From: Gemmatimonadaceae bacterium
GTDB taxonomy: Bacteria > Gemmatimonadota > Gemmatimonadetes > Gemmatimonadales > Gemmatimonadaceae
Direction: 5' to 3'
Length of the DNA: 64,000 bases
Assembly (NCBI GenBank): GCA_019186945.1
Contig: JABAQJ010000004.1
Coordinates: forward strand, 186,001-250,000
The position numbers and the translations under genes are program-made. The notes under the pieces were generated by a model. It searched no databases and had not been told where the DNA came from. It saw only the letters and a list, made by a program, of their open reading frames with translations. This document shows positions 1-9,078 of the stretch, in pieces. Numbering within the stretch: position 1 is the stretch's first letter; each line of letters opens with the position of its first letter.

Positions 1-406
1 AATCGTCCGACCGAGGTGGGTTGAACTCGTGTCCCCACCGCTGCGGATAACGTCCGGTCAACATACCGGCGCGCGATGGCGCGCACAGCGACGACACCAT
101 GTAGGCATCGGAAAAACGCACCCCCTGACGGGCTACCGCATCGATATTCGGGGTGCGGACATCGGTCGCACCCTGCACGCCAAGATCGGCGTAGCCGAGA
201 TCGTCAGCTACGATCAGCAGGACGTTGGGCGGGGTGGCCGCGGGCGCTCCCGCGGCCGCCGCACGCCGTGCCGAAGGCGCACGCCGGCTCTGGGCGTGGA
301 TCGGCGCGACGAATATCCAGACCAGCGCGATCGACGCCAGTGGCCATCGGACGGTCAGCTTCCGGCATCCCCAGCGCCTGGTACGCGGCAAATCGCAGTT
401 AGGCAA
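1..406 (-). CDS. Sulfatase, third of a tandem array (C-terminal part outside the window)
   Basis: Read on the - strand from about 406 to the window edge, the frame gives a signal-peptide-like segment ending in a His-Ala-Gln site. It then has the alkaline-phosphatase-fold start PNVLLIVADDLGYADLGVQG with metal-binding Asp pair, and the sulfatase signature SLCAPSRAGMLTGR. The Cys of C-A-P-S-R is the residue converted to formylglycine in type I sulfatases. Only the first third of the protein is present. No ATG fits the frame; a TTG at 404-406 preceded by GGCGAGG is the best start and a TTG at 389-391 is an alternative. It lies just downstream of a sulfatase that is clearly paralogous in the same segment. 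Likely periplasmic. The substrate cannot be read from sequence. Confidence 0.85.
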   Translation of the reverse strand, partial: MPNCDLPRTRRWGCRKLTVRWPLASIALVWIFVAPIHAQSRRAPSARRAAAAGAPAATPPNVLLIVADDLGYADLGVQGATDVRTPNIDAVARQGVRFSDAYMVSSLCAPSRAGMLTGRYPQRWGHEFNPPRSDD

Positions 407-424
407 GCGACCTCGCCATTGGCG

Positions 425-1798
425 TCAGGTTTCCGGTGTGAGCACTCCCATCCACCCTTCCTTGCCCCATTTGGGCGGCTGCATCCGTGACGACCAGCGC
501 TCCCATTCCTTGCGCAACGCCGCTACGACATCCCGACGCTTCGCCGCGAGGTCGTGACGCTCGGCGACGTCGGTGGACAAGTCGTAGAGGCGAGGCGAAC
601 CATCATTGAACTTGATCAGCTTCCAGCTCCCCTTGCGAATCGCCCACGTCGTGCCGACGCGCCAGTACAACGTACGCTCCGGCGAACCGGCAGACGACCC
701 GCGCACGACTGGAGCAAGATCGACACCGTCGAAAGATGGTCCGACAGCCGGCACGCCCGCCAACGCCGTCACTGTCGGCGCCACGTCCAGCGCGCTGACG
801 GTTGCCTGCACGGCCGTCCCCGGCTTCACTGTGCCCGGCCAGCGAACGAGGAACGGCACGCGCACGCCGCCTTCGAGCAGCTGACCCTTGACTCCGCTCA
901 GTGCCCCGTTCGACGACTTCGTACTCAGCGCCGCCCCACCGTTGTCGCTTGCGAAGAGCACGATCGTCCGCCCAGTCAGCCGCTCCTTGTCCAGCACAGA
1001 CAGCACCGCGCCGATCGCTTCGTCCATGGCGACGACCGTAGCGGCATAGCGTCGACGCTCCGGATCCTTGATGCTGGACATCCTTCCGAGACGCGGCGCA
1101 TCCGGCATGAGCGGGACGTGTACGGCATTGAACGCCAGATACAGGAAGAACGGCTTGGTGGCGTTCGCCTTCACGAACGAGACGGCCTCGCGCGCGAAGG
1201 CATCGGTGATATCGAGACTCTCGGACACCAGCTTCGTCCCACGCACCATCGGACCCATCCGCTGGTCGCCATCGGAACGGTAACGGTGAGTGGCGCCAAG
1301 GAAGCCGTAGAACTCATCGAAGCCGCGATACGTGGGCGTCGTCTGCGCGCGGTATCCAAGATGCCATTTTCCGACCAGCCCTGTCGTGTACCCGACTGCC
1401 TTCAGGCGCTCGGCGAGCGTCGGTTCGGTCGAGGGCAGACCGAAGGCGGAGTCGGACTTCGTGGGACCCGGGTTGAACTCGTGACCCCAGCGCTGTGGAT
1501 AACGACCGGTGAGGAGACCCGCCCGCGATGGAGAACACAAGGGCGACGCCGCATACGCGTTGGTGAACCTGGCGCCTTCGCGGGCGATTCGGTCGATGTT
1601 GGGCGTTGGGATGTCCTTTGCGCCTTGCACGCCGACGTCCGCATAGCCGAGGTCATCGGCAGTAATGAGAACGATGTTGGGGCGCGAGATCGCCTGAGAC
1701 AGACCGGTACGATTCGCTGGCGTAGATCTTTGAGACCGGGCTGTCGCGTGCGGGAGCGCGAATGCGATGCTCAGGACGGCGGGAATGAGACGATGCAT
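425..1798 (-). CDS. Secreted type I sulfatase
   Basis: About 457 residues, usual for an arylsulfatase. The order is a signal peptide (MHRLIPAVLSIAFALPHATA), metal-binding ADDLGYADVG, the formylglycine motif C-S-P-S-R inside SPLCSPSRAGLLTGR, GKWHLG with catalytic Lys and His, and the distal metal-binding ASDNGG. The frame stays open upstream to 1909, but the ATG at 1796-1798 is chosen because it starts a proper signal peptide and removes overlap with the preceding gene. It hydrolyses sulfate esters, probably in the periplasm, and needs a formylglycine-generating enzyme or anaerobic sulfatase-maturating enzyme that is not visible here. Middle gene of a three-sulfatase tandem. Confidence 0.93.
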   Translation of the reverse strand: MHRLIPAVLSIAFALPHATARSQRSTPANRTGLSQAISRPNIVLITADDLGYADVGVQGAKDIPTPNIDRIAREGARFTNAYAASPLCSPSRAGLLTGRYPQRWGHEFNPGPTKSDSAFGLPSTEPTLAERLKAVGYTTGLVGKWHLGYRAQTTPTYRGFDEFYGFLGATHRYRSDGDQRMGPMVRGTKLVSESLDITDAFAREAVSFVKANATKPFFLYLAFNAVHVPLMPDAPRLGRMSSIKDPERRRYAATVVAMDEAIGAVLSVLDKERLTGRTIVLFASDNGGAALSTKSSNGALSGVKGQLLEGGVRVPFLVRWPGTVKPGTAVQATVSALDVAPTVTALAGVPAVGPSFDGVDLAPVVRGSSAGSPERTLYWRVGTTWAIRKGSWKLIKFNDGSPRLYDLSTDVAERHDLAAKRRDVVAALRKEWERWSSRMQPPKWGKEGWMGVLTPET

Positions 1799-1889
1799 GT
1801 GATTCCGCTGGCAAACCGATGACGGCCTTGGCGCTCCGGCGCCATTTCGAAGCAAGATGCGCACCAGCAGTGTGTCGGCGATTCCCCGT

Positions 1890-3263
1890 TCAGTCGGCGT
1901 ATTTGACACGGAGCCATTGCTGGATCATGCCGAGATATCCCGGCAGGAGCCCATTCGGCCTTCGCATGCCACGGTTCCACTCGGCGTAGGCACGTTCCAT
2001 TTCAGTGGCTTTGGCCGCGTGATCCCAGCGAACGGATCTCGACTCCGCCGGGTCTGTCGTCAGATCGAACAACTGCGCTTTCCGTGGGAAGTTGGTGGCG
2101 AGTAGTTTCCAGTTTCCCTCACGAACGGCGTACTTGAACCCCATCCGCCAGAAGAGTCGGGCATGCGGGGGAGCGTCCCCGCGCTGGCCCGTCAGAAACG
2201 GGATCAGGTTGACGCCATCGAATGCGCGTCTGGCGGTGTCTCCAGCGGCGGCGAGCGCCGTGGGCGCAATATCCAGCGCCGTGATCGGATGGCGGTAGAC
2301 AGTACCTGCCGCAAGGCGAGCTGGCCAGCGCATCGCGAATGGGACGCGTATGCCGCCCTCGTAGAGTGTTCCCTTGGCACCGCGAAACGGGGCATTGCGT
2401 GCCGTAGTCATCTCGGTTGGGCCGCCATTGTCCGAGGCGAAGACCACGATGGTCTGGGTCGTCAGCTTCAACCTGTCGAGCGCCGCCAGGATCTCGCCTA
2501 CCGCGTCATCCATGGATAGCAGCATGGACGAGTACTGCCTGCGACGCGGGTTGGAGATCCGCGCTACCCGACCGTCGGTAGCCGGGTCTGGTTGCATCGG
2601 CACGTGGACTGCGTTGAACGGCACGTAGAGAAAGAACGGTCGTTTCGCGTGGCGTTCGATGAACGAGACGGCCTCCCGGGCGAACTGGCGCGTGAGGTAG
2701 GCTGTGTCCTTGACCTCCGTGCGATCGCGCCAGAGCGGCTCAAACTCCTGGGTGAAGCGGTTTCTGGTATACCAGTGCTCGCGGCCGAGAAACCCATAGA
2801 ATTCGTCGAAGCCCTTGTCGAGCGGCCGCGCACCGGAACCGGATCCGAGGTGCCACTTGCCGATCAGACCGGTCGCATAGCCTGACGAGCGCAGGAAATG
2901 CGCCAGCGTCGGCATGTCGGCGGGAAGGGACAGGCCTGCCGAGTCGGTCCCTGCCTCCCCGGGGTTGAAGTCGTGGCCGAACCGCTGCTGGTATCGGCCC
3001 GTCAGCAGTCCCGCGCGCGATGGGCTGCATAACGAGGCAGACATATAGCCGTCGGTGAAACGCACTCCTTCGCGAAAGAGCCGATCTATGTGGGGCGTGG
3101 AGATGTCAGCGGCACCCTGGACCCCCAGGTCCGCGTAGCCCAGGTCGTCCGCCAGCAGGACGACGATATTCGGCTTCGCCTCGACCGACGCCGTCACCGG
3201 CCTGGCCGCGGGCCGCCCGCCGGCAGCCTGAATGGCGAGTAGGAGCCCGAGCAGTCGGATCAC
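1890..3263 (-). CDS. Secreted type I sulfatase
   Basis: 457 residues with signal peptide (MIRLLGLLLAIQAAGG), ADDLGYADLGVQG, the formylglycine site in SLCSPSRAGLLTGR, GKWHLGSG and FASDNGGP. It is closely similar in layout to the next gene downstream, so the array probably arose by duplication. Its ATG (3261-3263) overlaps the TGA of the aminopeptidase-like gene by four bases (ATGA), which indicates translational coupling and a single transcript. The product is likely exported; the sulfated substrate (glycan or small sulfate ester) is unknown. Confidence 0.94.
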   Translation of the reverse strand: MIRLLGLLLAIQAAGGRPAARPVTASVEAKPNIVVLLADDLGYADLGVQGAADISTPHIDRLFREGVRFTDGYMSASLCSPSRAGLLTGRYQQRFGHDFNPGEAGTDSAGLSLPADMPTLAHFLRSSGYATGLIGKWHLGSGSGARPLDKGFDEFYGFLGREHWYTRNRFTQEFEPLWRDRTEVKDTAYLTRQFAREAVSFIERHAKRPFFLYVPFNAVHVPMQPDPATDGRVARISNPRRRQYSSMLLSMDDAVGEILAALDRLKLTTQTIVVFASDNGGPTEMTTARNAPFRGAKGTLYEGGIRVPFAMRWPARLAAGTVYRHPITALDIAPTALAAAGDTARRAFDGVNLIPFLTGQRGDAPPHARLFWRMGFKYAVREGNWKLLATNFPRKAQLFDLTTDPAESRSVRWDHAAKATEMERAYAEWNRGMRRPNGLLPGYLGMIQQWLRVKYAD

Positions 3264-4477
3264 TGGCGATCTCCTGGTCTTGCCCTGGCATGAACGATCC
3301 CGGACGTCCTTTCACGCGACGGCGACGCTGACAGCAGCGAGTTCCTCAGGACTGCGAACGGATCGCCGGCATCGCGCACGAGGCTTGCGACGTCGCCGAT
3401 CGTCGCGCGAAGGTCGCCGCCGTTGCGCCGCAGCGCCTCATCGAACAGCCAGGGCTCGGATGCATACACCTGATGCGCCAGCAGAGAGGCGTTATCCAGC
3501 GCGATGTTCGCAAGCGACTCGCGAGGATATGTCGGCATTCGCGGTGCGAGGGTGTCGAGCAGGATGGATCGCATTCGGGAGTATACCGTATCCCTGCCGG
3601 CCAGGCGCGCTCGCCGGTCGTCCGGATTGGCTGCGAACGTCGACTCGATCGACGCCTTTGTGCCCTTCCAGAATGACGCCAGCAGCTTCTCGTCTTCCCA
3701 GCGTTGCGCCACCGAACTGGCGGCTTGCGAAGAACCGCGGGCGCGGAAGAAAGCCATGGCGCCTTGCGCGCCGGCGAAACTCGCCAGCGACTCGTTGAAC
3801 GCGACCTGGTCAGGCACAAAGACGGTATTGTGGGTCAACTCATGGATCACAGTGATTGTCAGGGCCAGACTATCGAGTCGCAGGGTGGTGGAGACAAGCG
3901 GGTCATCGAACCAGCCTAACGTCGAGAAGGCACTGGCCGGGCGGACGTAGGTGTCCAGGTCCTGCGAACGCAAGCCGCTCGCGGCACGGAGCGCCTGACC
4001 GAAATCGAAGAAGCCCTTGTACGGCACGCGCCCCACGATGGGAAACCACCACGTATGTGGCTGCAGTCTGTCTCGCTCCGCGGCTGACACCACGAGCACC
4101 AATGTGTCATGATCCAGCCTGGTGTATGTCGTAAAGCTCGCCCCCGCGTGCAGCCCCAGAGACTCGGCCGCGAACGTTCGCACATCGAGTACGAGCCGCA
4201 GTCGATTTCGCGTGTCCGCGTCGACCGTTGTGTCGCGAATGACCTCTTCGATGGGTCGGCGGCGGGCGAGAATCTTCGCCTCTTCCCATGCGCCGCGCAG
4301 CAGGTACCGGCCTATGGGAAGCGAGATGAAGCCGACGACGGTCAGACACAGCACGATGGCCAGCACGCGCGAAAGGCGACGGAGTGTCACGGGCGACGAG
4401 AAGGAATGACGTCTCCACCGATCGGGTACCGCGGCCAGCGCGATGTCGGGCGCGATCGCCGGCCAGAATGAAACCAC
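3260..4477 (-). CDS. Membrane-anchored putative aminopeptidase (COG4324/PF10023-like)
   Basis: 405 residues from a GTG at 4475-4477. One N-terminal membrane segment (SRVLAIVLCLTVVGFISLPI) is followed by a zinc-metallopeptidase motif HELTHNTVF (HExxH) and a downstream glutamate-containing helix (FNESLASFAG) typical of the third ligand. Gene length, the single anchor and HELTH match the predicted aminopeptidase family of Proteobacteria; activity in that family is poorly characterised. A second GTG at 4388-4390 would begin just before the membrane helix and is an alternative start. First gene of the operon with the sulfatases. It contains one copy of the CGTTAGGC word as a Leu-Gly pair. Confidence 0.72.
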   Translation of the reverse strand: MVSFWPAIAPDIALAAVPDRWRRHSFSSPVTLRRLSRVLAIVLCLTVVGFISLPIGRYLLRGAWEEAKILARRRPIEEVIRDTTVDADTRNRLRLVLDVRTFAAESLGLHAGASFTTYTRLDHDTLVLVVSAAERDRLQPHTWWFPIVGRVPYKGFFDFGQALRAASGLRSQDLDTYVRPASAFSTLGWFDDPLVSTTLRLDSLALTITVIHELTHNTVFVPDQVAFNESLASFAGAQGAMAFFRARGSSQAASSVAQRWEDEKLLASFWKGTKASIESTFAANPDDRRARLAGRDTVYSRMRSILLDTLAPRMPTYPRESLANIALDNASLLAHQVYASEPWLFDEALRRNGGDLRATIGDVASLVRDAGDPFAVLRNSLLSASPSRERTSGIVHARARPGDRQ

Positions 4478-4593
4478 ACTAATTTCGATTCGTGCCAGAC
4501 CGCCATATCGTGTTGTGACTCCAGCGCTTAGTACGGCTTTGCCTGGATCGGGCCTTTTTGCGAGCGAATATCACGAGAAGTAAGTTAGCGGTA

Positions 4594-7500
4594 ATGTCGT
4601 TCGTTCATCTTCACTGTCACTCCGAGTATTCGCTCCTCGATGGCGCCAATCGGATCGACGCCCTGATCGGGCGAGCGATCGAACTGGAGCAGCCGGCGCT
4701 TGCGATCACCGACCACGGCAACCTGCACGCCGCGTGGGAGTTCCAGGAAAAGGCGAAGAAGGCGGGTTTGCGGCCGATCATCGGCATGGAAGCTTACGTA
4801 GCGCCGGGAGACCGGCGTATCAAGGGGCGTGCCTCACCGACGGCCAAGCCGTACTTCCATCTGGTCGTGCTTGCGCGGAACCAGAAGGGTTACCGTAACC
4901 TGATCAAGCTCTCCTCCCTTTCCTATACGGAAGGGTTCTACACGCGGCCCCGGATCGACCGCGAACTGCTGGAACGGTACGGCGACGGTCTGGTGATATC
5001 TTCAGCGTGCATGGCCGGGGAAGTCGCGACGCATCTGATGCATGACCGATGGGACGACGCCAGAGCCACGGCGTCATGGTACGCGGAGCGGTTCCCGGGA
5101 CGGTACTACCTTGAGGTCCAGGCTCACGACAGCGCGGGACAGGCGGAGCTGAACGCGAAGGTGTTTCAGCTGGCGGCGGAGCTGGACTTGCCGGTGGTCG
5201 CGACCAACGATTCGCATTTTCTGCGCGCGACGGACCACGAGGCACACGACGTTCTGCTGTGCATCGGACTGGGGAAGGACCGCGACGATCGCGATCGCAT
5301 GCGGTACGACAGCGGACTGTACTTCAAGAGTGCGCCGGAGATTGCTGCGCGGTTCCCCGACCGACCCGATGTACTTGAAAACACGCTGCGTATCGCCGAG
5401 GAGTGCGGCGTGGAGTTCGCGAAGAAGTACTACCTGCCCTCGTTCCCTCTGCCCGACGGTATCGCCAGCGACAACGAGCTTCTGGTACGGCTCGCAACGA
5501 CGGGCGCAGAGGCGCGGTACGGCACGCCGCTCCCGGAGCAGGCGCGGAGCCGGCTGGACTACGAACTGGGCGTGATCACGGGCACCGGGTATGCCGGATA
5601 TTTCCTCATCGTCGCCGATTTCATCAGGGCGGCTCGAGAGCGGGGGATCCCGGTCGGACCCGGACGCGGCAGCGCCGCCGGTTCGCTCGTGGCCTACGCT
5701 CTCCGCATCACCGATATCTGCCCGCTGAAGTACGATCTGCTGTTCGAGCGCTTCCTGAACCCCGAACGCGTTTCGATGCCCGACATCGACGTCGACTTCT
5801 GTTTCGAGCGGCGCGGTGAGGTGATCGAGTACGTGAGACAGAAGTACGGCAGGGATGCCGTGGGGCAGATCGTCACGTTCGGCACGATGAAGTCACGCGC
5901 GGCCGTGAAGGACGTGGGACGCGTCCTCGGATTCACACCTGCGGAAACAGATTCGCTCGCCAAGCTGATTCCGAATCAGCCGAACTTTTCGCTCACCGTC
6001 AGGGAGGCGGTCGAGAAGGTTCCCGACGTGCGAAAGCTGTACCGCGACGACGAGCGATATACACAGCTGCTCGACTTCGCCATCGCGCTCGAGGGTCTCT
6101 CGCGTCATACCGGGGTTCACGCGGCTGGCGTGGTGATCGCCCCGGGACCGCTCGACGACTACGTGCCGATCTGCACTCAGTCATCGAAGGGAGCCGGCGC
6201 GGGGGCGGAGGAAACGGTCATCGTCACGCAGTACGACATGAACGGTCTGGAGAAGGCCGGCATGTTGAAGATGGATTTCCTCGGGCTGACGACCCTCACG
6301 ATTCTGCACGATACCATCGTCGCGATCGAGCAGCGGACCGGCGAGCGGCTGGACTTGAACGCGATTCCTTTCGACGATCCCGAGACCTACCGGATGCTGC
6401 GCACTGGCCGCACGGTGGGTGTCTTCCAGTTCGAATCGCCGCTGGCGACAGACATGCTGCGTGCGATGCGTTGTGACCGGTTCGACGACCTGGTGGCTTC
6501 CAACGCGCTGATGCGACCCGGTCCGCTGGACGCTGGCATGCACAAGGTGTATCAACGCCGCAAACGTGGCGAAGAACCGGTGGTGTACGCGTTGCCTGAG
6601 CTTGAACCGATCCTCGAGCCCACGTACGGCGTGATCACGTATCAGGAGCAGGTGATGCGCATCGCGCAGGTCCTGGCCGGTATTTCGCTTGCCGAGGCCG
6701 ACGTGCTGCGGAAGGCGGTGGGGAAGAAGGATGCGGACCTGATCAAGGTGGAACTTGGCAAGTTCGTCGCGAAGGCGGTGGCGCGCGGCTACCAGCAGCC
6801 GGTAATCGAGGAATTGGCCGCGCAGATCGAAACGTTCGGGCGCTACGGCTTCAACAAGTCGCACTCAGTTGCGTACTCGGTGCTGTCGTATCACACTGCT
6901 TGGCTGAAGTGCCATCATCCCGCCGAGTTCATGGCGGCTGTGCTGTCGGCGGCGATCGGCGACACGGACAGCGTGGTCAAGTTCATCAACGAGGCGCGCG
7001 AGATCGGCATCGAGGTGCTGCCGCCGGACGTGAACGAGTCGGGATACAAGTTCACCGTTGTGGGAGATTCGCGTATTCGCTTCGGCCTCGGGGCGGTGCG
7101 TAACGTGGGCCGGGGAGCTATCGATTCCGTGCTCGGCGCCCGCACCGAGCGCCCGTTCGCGTCGCTGTTCGATCTGTGCGAGCGGGTCGACTTGCGCCTC
7201 TGCAACAAGCGCGTGTTCGAGGCGTTGATCTACTCTGGTGCCCTGGACACGTTAGGCGGGCATCGCGCACAGTACGTCGCGGTGCTGGACACCGCCATCC
7301 GGGAGGCAAGCCTCAGGCAGGACGAACGGACCACGGGACAGGGGACATTGTTCGGAAGTCAGGGAACCTCGTCGACGGCGGGCGCGGCGGTCACGTCGTT
7401 GCTCCTGCCGAGTACTGCGGCGCTGTCGGAATCGGAGCGCTTGACCAGGGAGAAGGACATCCTCGGCTTCTACATCTCGGGCCACCCGCTCGAACCGTAC

Positions 7501-8088
7501 CGTGCCGAGTGCGAACTACTGGCATCGACTGCGGTGTCGCAGCTGGGGACATGGCAGGAAGGTACCGTGTCGATCGGCGCGGTCGTCACCGCCATCAAGC
7601 GGCAGAATTCGAAGAAGACTGGCGCGGAGTTTGCCCGATTGACCGTCGAGGACTTCTCGGGTTCCGCGGAGATCCTGGTGTTCCCGGAAGCGTGGGCGGC
7701 GTTGGCGGATCGCGTGAAGACAGATGTCGCCCTGCTTATCAAGGGCGGATACTCGCGGCGCGACCAGGGAACCGATAACCCGACGTTCATCGTGGAACAG
7801 GTGCAGCGGTTCGAGGAGCTCCGGCTAGCGGGGCAGGTTTCCGTGTCGATTGAACTGGCGGACGAGGCACCTGACGAGTATCTCGCGCCGGCGGTGATGT
7901 CGGACGTTAGGCAGGTGATCGAGGCGCATCCCGGAGGGGCGCCGCTCGAAGTGCGGTGGACGAGCACCGACGGTGCGAAGATGCGATTTCGATCGCGTTC
8001 GCTCAAGGTCGCGGCCACCAGCGCCGCTCTCACAGAACTGCGCAACCTGCTCGGCAGCGAGCGGGTGCGCCTTGTCCGCGGAGGGTAA
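4594..8088 (+). CDS. dnaE: DNA polymerase III alpha subunit
   Basis: 1164 residues, matching the usual DnaE1 size. The N-terminal PHP domain begins FVHLHCHSEYSLLDGANR with its metal-binding histidines. The polymerase core has PDIDVDF around residues 396-402 supplying two catalytic aspartates, and PGRGSAAGSL. A beta-clamp-binding pentapeptide QGTLF lies near residue 915, and an OB fold starts near residue 989. It is the replicative polymerase catalytic subunit. The frame is open to a TTG at 4558, but the ATG at 4594 gives the canonical MSFVHLH start. It is transcribed divergently from the aminopeptidase/sulfatase operon and runs directly into accA. Confidence 0.98.
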   Translation: MSFVHLHCHSEYSLLDGANRIDALIGRAIELEQPALAITDHGNLHAAWEFQEKAKKAGLRPIIGMEAYVAPGDRRIKGRASPTAKPYFHLVVLARNQKGYRNLIKLSSLSYTEGFYTRPRIDRELLERYGDGLVISSACMAGEVATHLMHDRWDDARATASWYAERFPGRYYLEVQAHDSAGQAELNAKVFQLAAELDLPVVATNDSHFLRATDHEAHDVLLCIGLGKDRDDRDRMRYDSGLYFKSAPEIAARFPDRPDVLENTLRIAEECGVEFAKKYYLPSFPLPDGIASDNELLVRLATTGAEARYGTPLPEQARSRLDYELGVITGTGYAGYFLIVADFIRAARERGIPVGPGRGSAAGSLVAYALRITDICPLKYDLLFERFLNPERVSMPDIDVDFCFERRGEVIEYVRQKYGRDAVGQIVTFGTMKSRAAVKDVGRVLGFTPAETDSLAKLIPNQPNFSLTVREAVEKVPDVRKLYRDDERYTQLLDFAIALEGLSRHTGVHAAGVVIAPGPLDDYVPICTQSSKGAGAGAEETVIVTQYDMNGLEKAGMLKMDFLGLTTLTILHDTIVAIEQRTGERLDLNAIPFDDPETYRMLRTGRTVGVFQFESPLATDMLRAMRCDRFDDLVASNALMRPGPLDAGMHKVYQRRKRGEEPVVYALPELEPILEPTYGVITYQEQVMRIAQVLAGISLAEADVLRKAVGKKDADLIKVELGKFVAKAVARGYQQPVIEELAAQIETFGRYGFNKSHSVAYSVLSYHTAWLKCHHPAEFMAAVLSAAIGDTDSVVKFINEAREIGIEVLPPDVNESGYKFTVVGDSRIRFGLGAVRNVGRGAIDSVLGARTERPFASLFDLCERVDLRLCNKRVFEALIYSGALDTLGGHRAQYVAVLDTAIREASLRQDERTTGQGTLFGSQGTSSTAGAAVTSLLLPSTAALSESERLTREKDILGFYISGHPLEPYRAECELLASTAVSQLGTWQEGTVSIGAVVTAIKRQNSKKTGAEFARLTVEDFSGSAEILVFPEAWAALADRVKTDVALLIKGGYSRRDQGTDNPTFIVEQVQRFEELRLAGQVSVSIELADEAPDEYLAPAVMSDVRQVIEAHPGGAPLEVRWTSTDGAKMRFRSRSLKVAATSAALTELRNLLGSERVRLVRGG

Positions 8089-8090
8089 AC

Positions 8091-9059
8091 GTGGCCAGCA
8101 CGCCGACGCTGGAATTCGAACGACCGATCGCCGAGCTCGAGAAGCAGATCGATGAACTGAAGCGACTGGCCGATGACCAGAAACTTCCGGTCGCATCGGA
8201 CATCGCTCCGCTCGAGCAGCGCCTGCAGTCGCTCAGACAGCAGGTCTACCGCAACCTGACACCGCTTCAACGCGTTCAGGTTGCTCGCAGCAGCAAGCGA
8301 CCGTTCACGCTCGACTATATCCGGTTGTGCTTCACGGACTTCATCGAACTGCATGGCGATCGCGCGTTCAGGGAGGACGCGGCGATCGTCGGTGGATGGG
8401 CACGGCTGGATGGCGAGACGATCATGGTGATCGGCCACCAGCGCGGTCGTGACACCAAGGAGAATCTGAAGCGCAACTTCGGAATGCCGCACCCTGAGGG
8501 CTACCGCAAGGCGCTACGGCTGATGAAGCTGGCGGAGAAGTTCCACGTCCCGGTTCTCACCATGATCGACACGCCTGGCGCCTGGGCTGGCCTCGGCGCC
8601 GAGGAACGAGGTCAGTCGGAGGCCATTGCCCGAAACCTGTTCGAAATGAGCCGGCTCGAGACGCCGATCCTTGCAACCGTGATTGGCGAAGGGGGATCCG
8701 GTGGCGCCCTGGCGCTGGGTATCGCCGACCGCGTACTGATGATGGAGAACGCGATCTATTCCGTGATCACCGTCGAGGGCTGCGCCGCCATTCTCTGGAA
8801 AGACGGGAAGAGCCCGGAGATGCGTGAGCGCGCGGCGACGGCGCTCCGGATCACGGCACCCGACCTGCTGGAGAACAAGGTCATCGACGACATCGTCCCC
8901 GAACCGCTCGGCGGCGCCCACGCCAATCATGTGAGCGCCGCGCAGACGCTCAGGGACGTCCTCATCAAGCACCTCGACGAACTCCGTCGCATCAAGCCGG
9001 ACAAGCTCGTGCGCCGACGTCGCGAGAAGTTCCTGAAGATGGGACAGTTCCTCGCCTAA
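8091..9059 (+). CDS. accA: Acetyl-CoA carboxylase carboxyltransferase subunit alpha
   Basis: 322 residues, the normal AccA length. The N-terminal helix has the family pattern LEFERPIAELEKQIDEL, followed by the crotonase-fold carboxyltransferase region with HQRGRDT, GFPHPEGYRKALRLM-like (here GMPHPEGYRKA), TPGAWAG and the glycine-rich GEGGSGGALALG. It transfers carboxyl from biotin to acetyl-CoA together with AccD, which is not in this window. Start is the GTG at 8091, preceded by GGAGGG that overlaps the end of dnaE; only two bases separate the genes. A longer in-frame ORF from 7956 is an overlap artefact. The stop TAA lies inside a CGTTAGGC word (- strand reading). Confidence 0.97.
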   Translation: MASTPTLEFERPIAELEKQIDELKRLADDQKLPVASDIAPLEQRLQSLRQQVYRNLTPLQRVQVARSSKRPFTLDYIRLCFTDFIELHGDRAFREDAAIVGGWARLDGETIMVIGHQRGRDTKENLKRNFGMPHPEGYRKALRLMKLAEKFHVPVLTMIDTPGAWAGLGAEERGQSEAIARNLFEMSRLETPILATVIGEGGSGGALALGIADRVLMMENAIYSVITVEGCAAILWKDGKSPEMRERAATALRITAPDLLENKVIDDIVPEPLGGAHANHVSAAQTLRDVLIKHLDELRRIKPDKLVRRRREKFLKMGQFLA

Positions 9060-9078
9060 CGCGCGCATCGCCACCGTC

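Noticed and set aside
4558..4593. In-frame TTG extension of dnaE
   Set aside because: The ATG at 4594 gives the canonical MSFVHLHCH start; the TTG would add 12 non-conserved residues.
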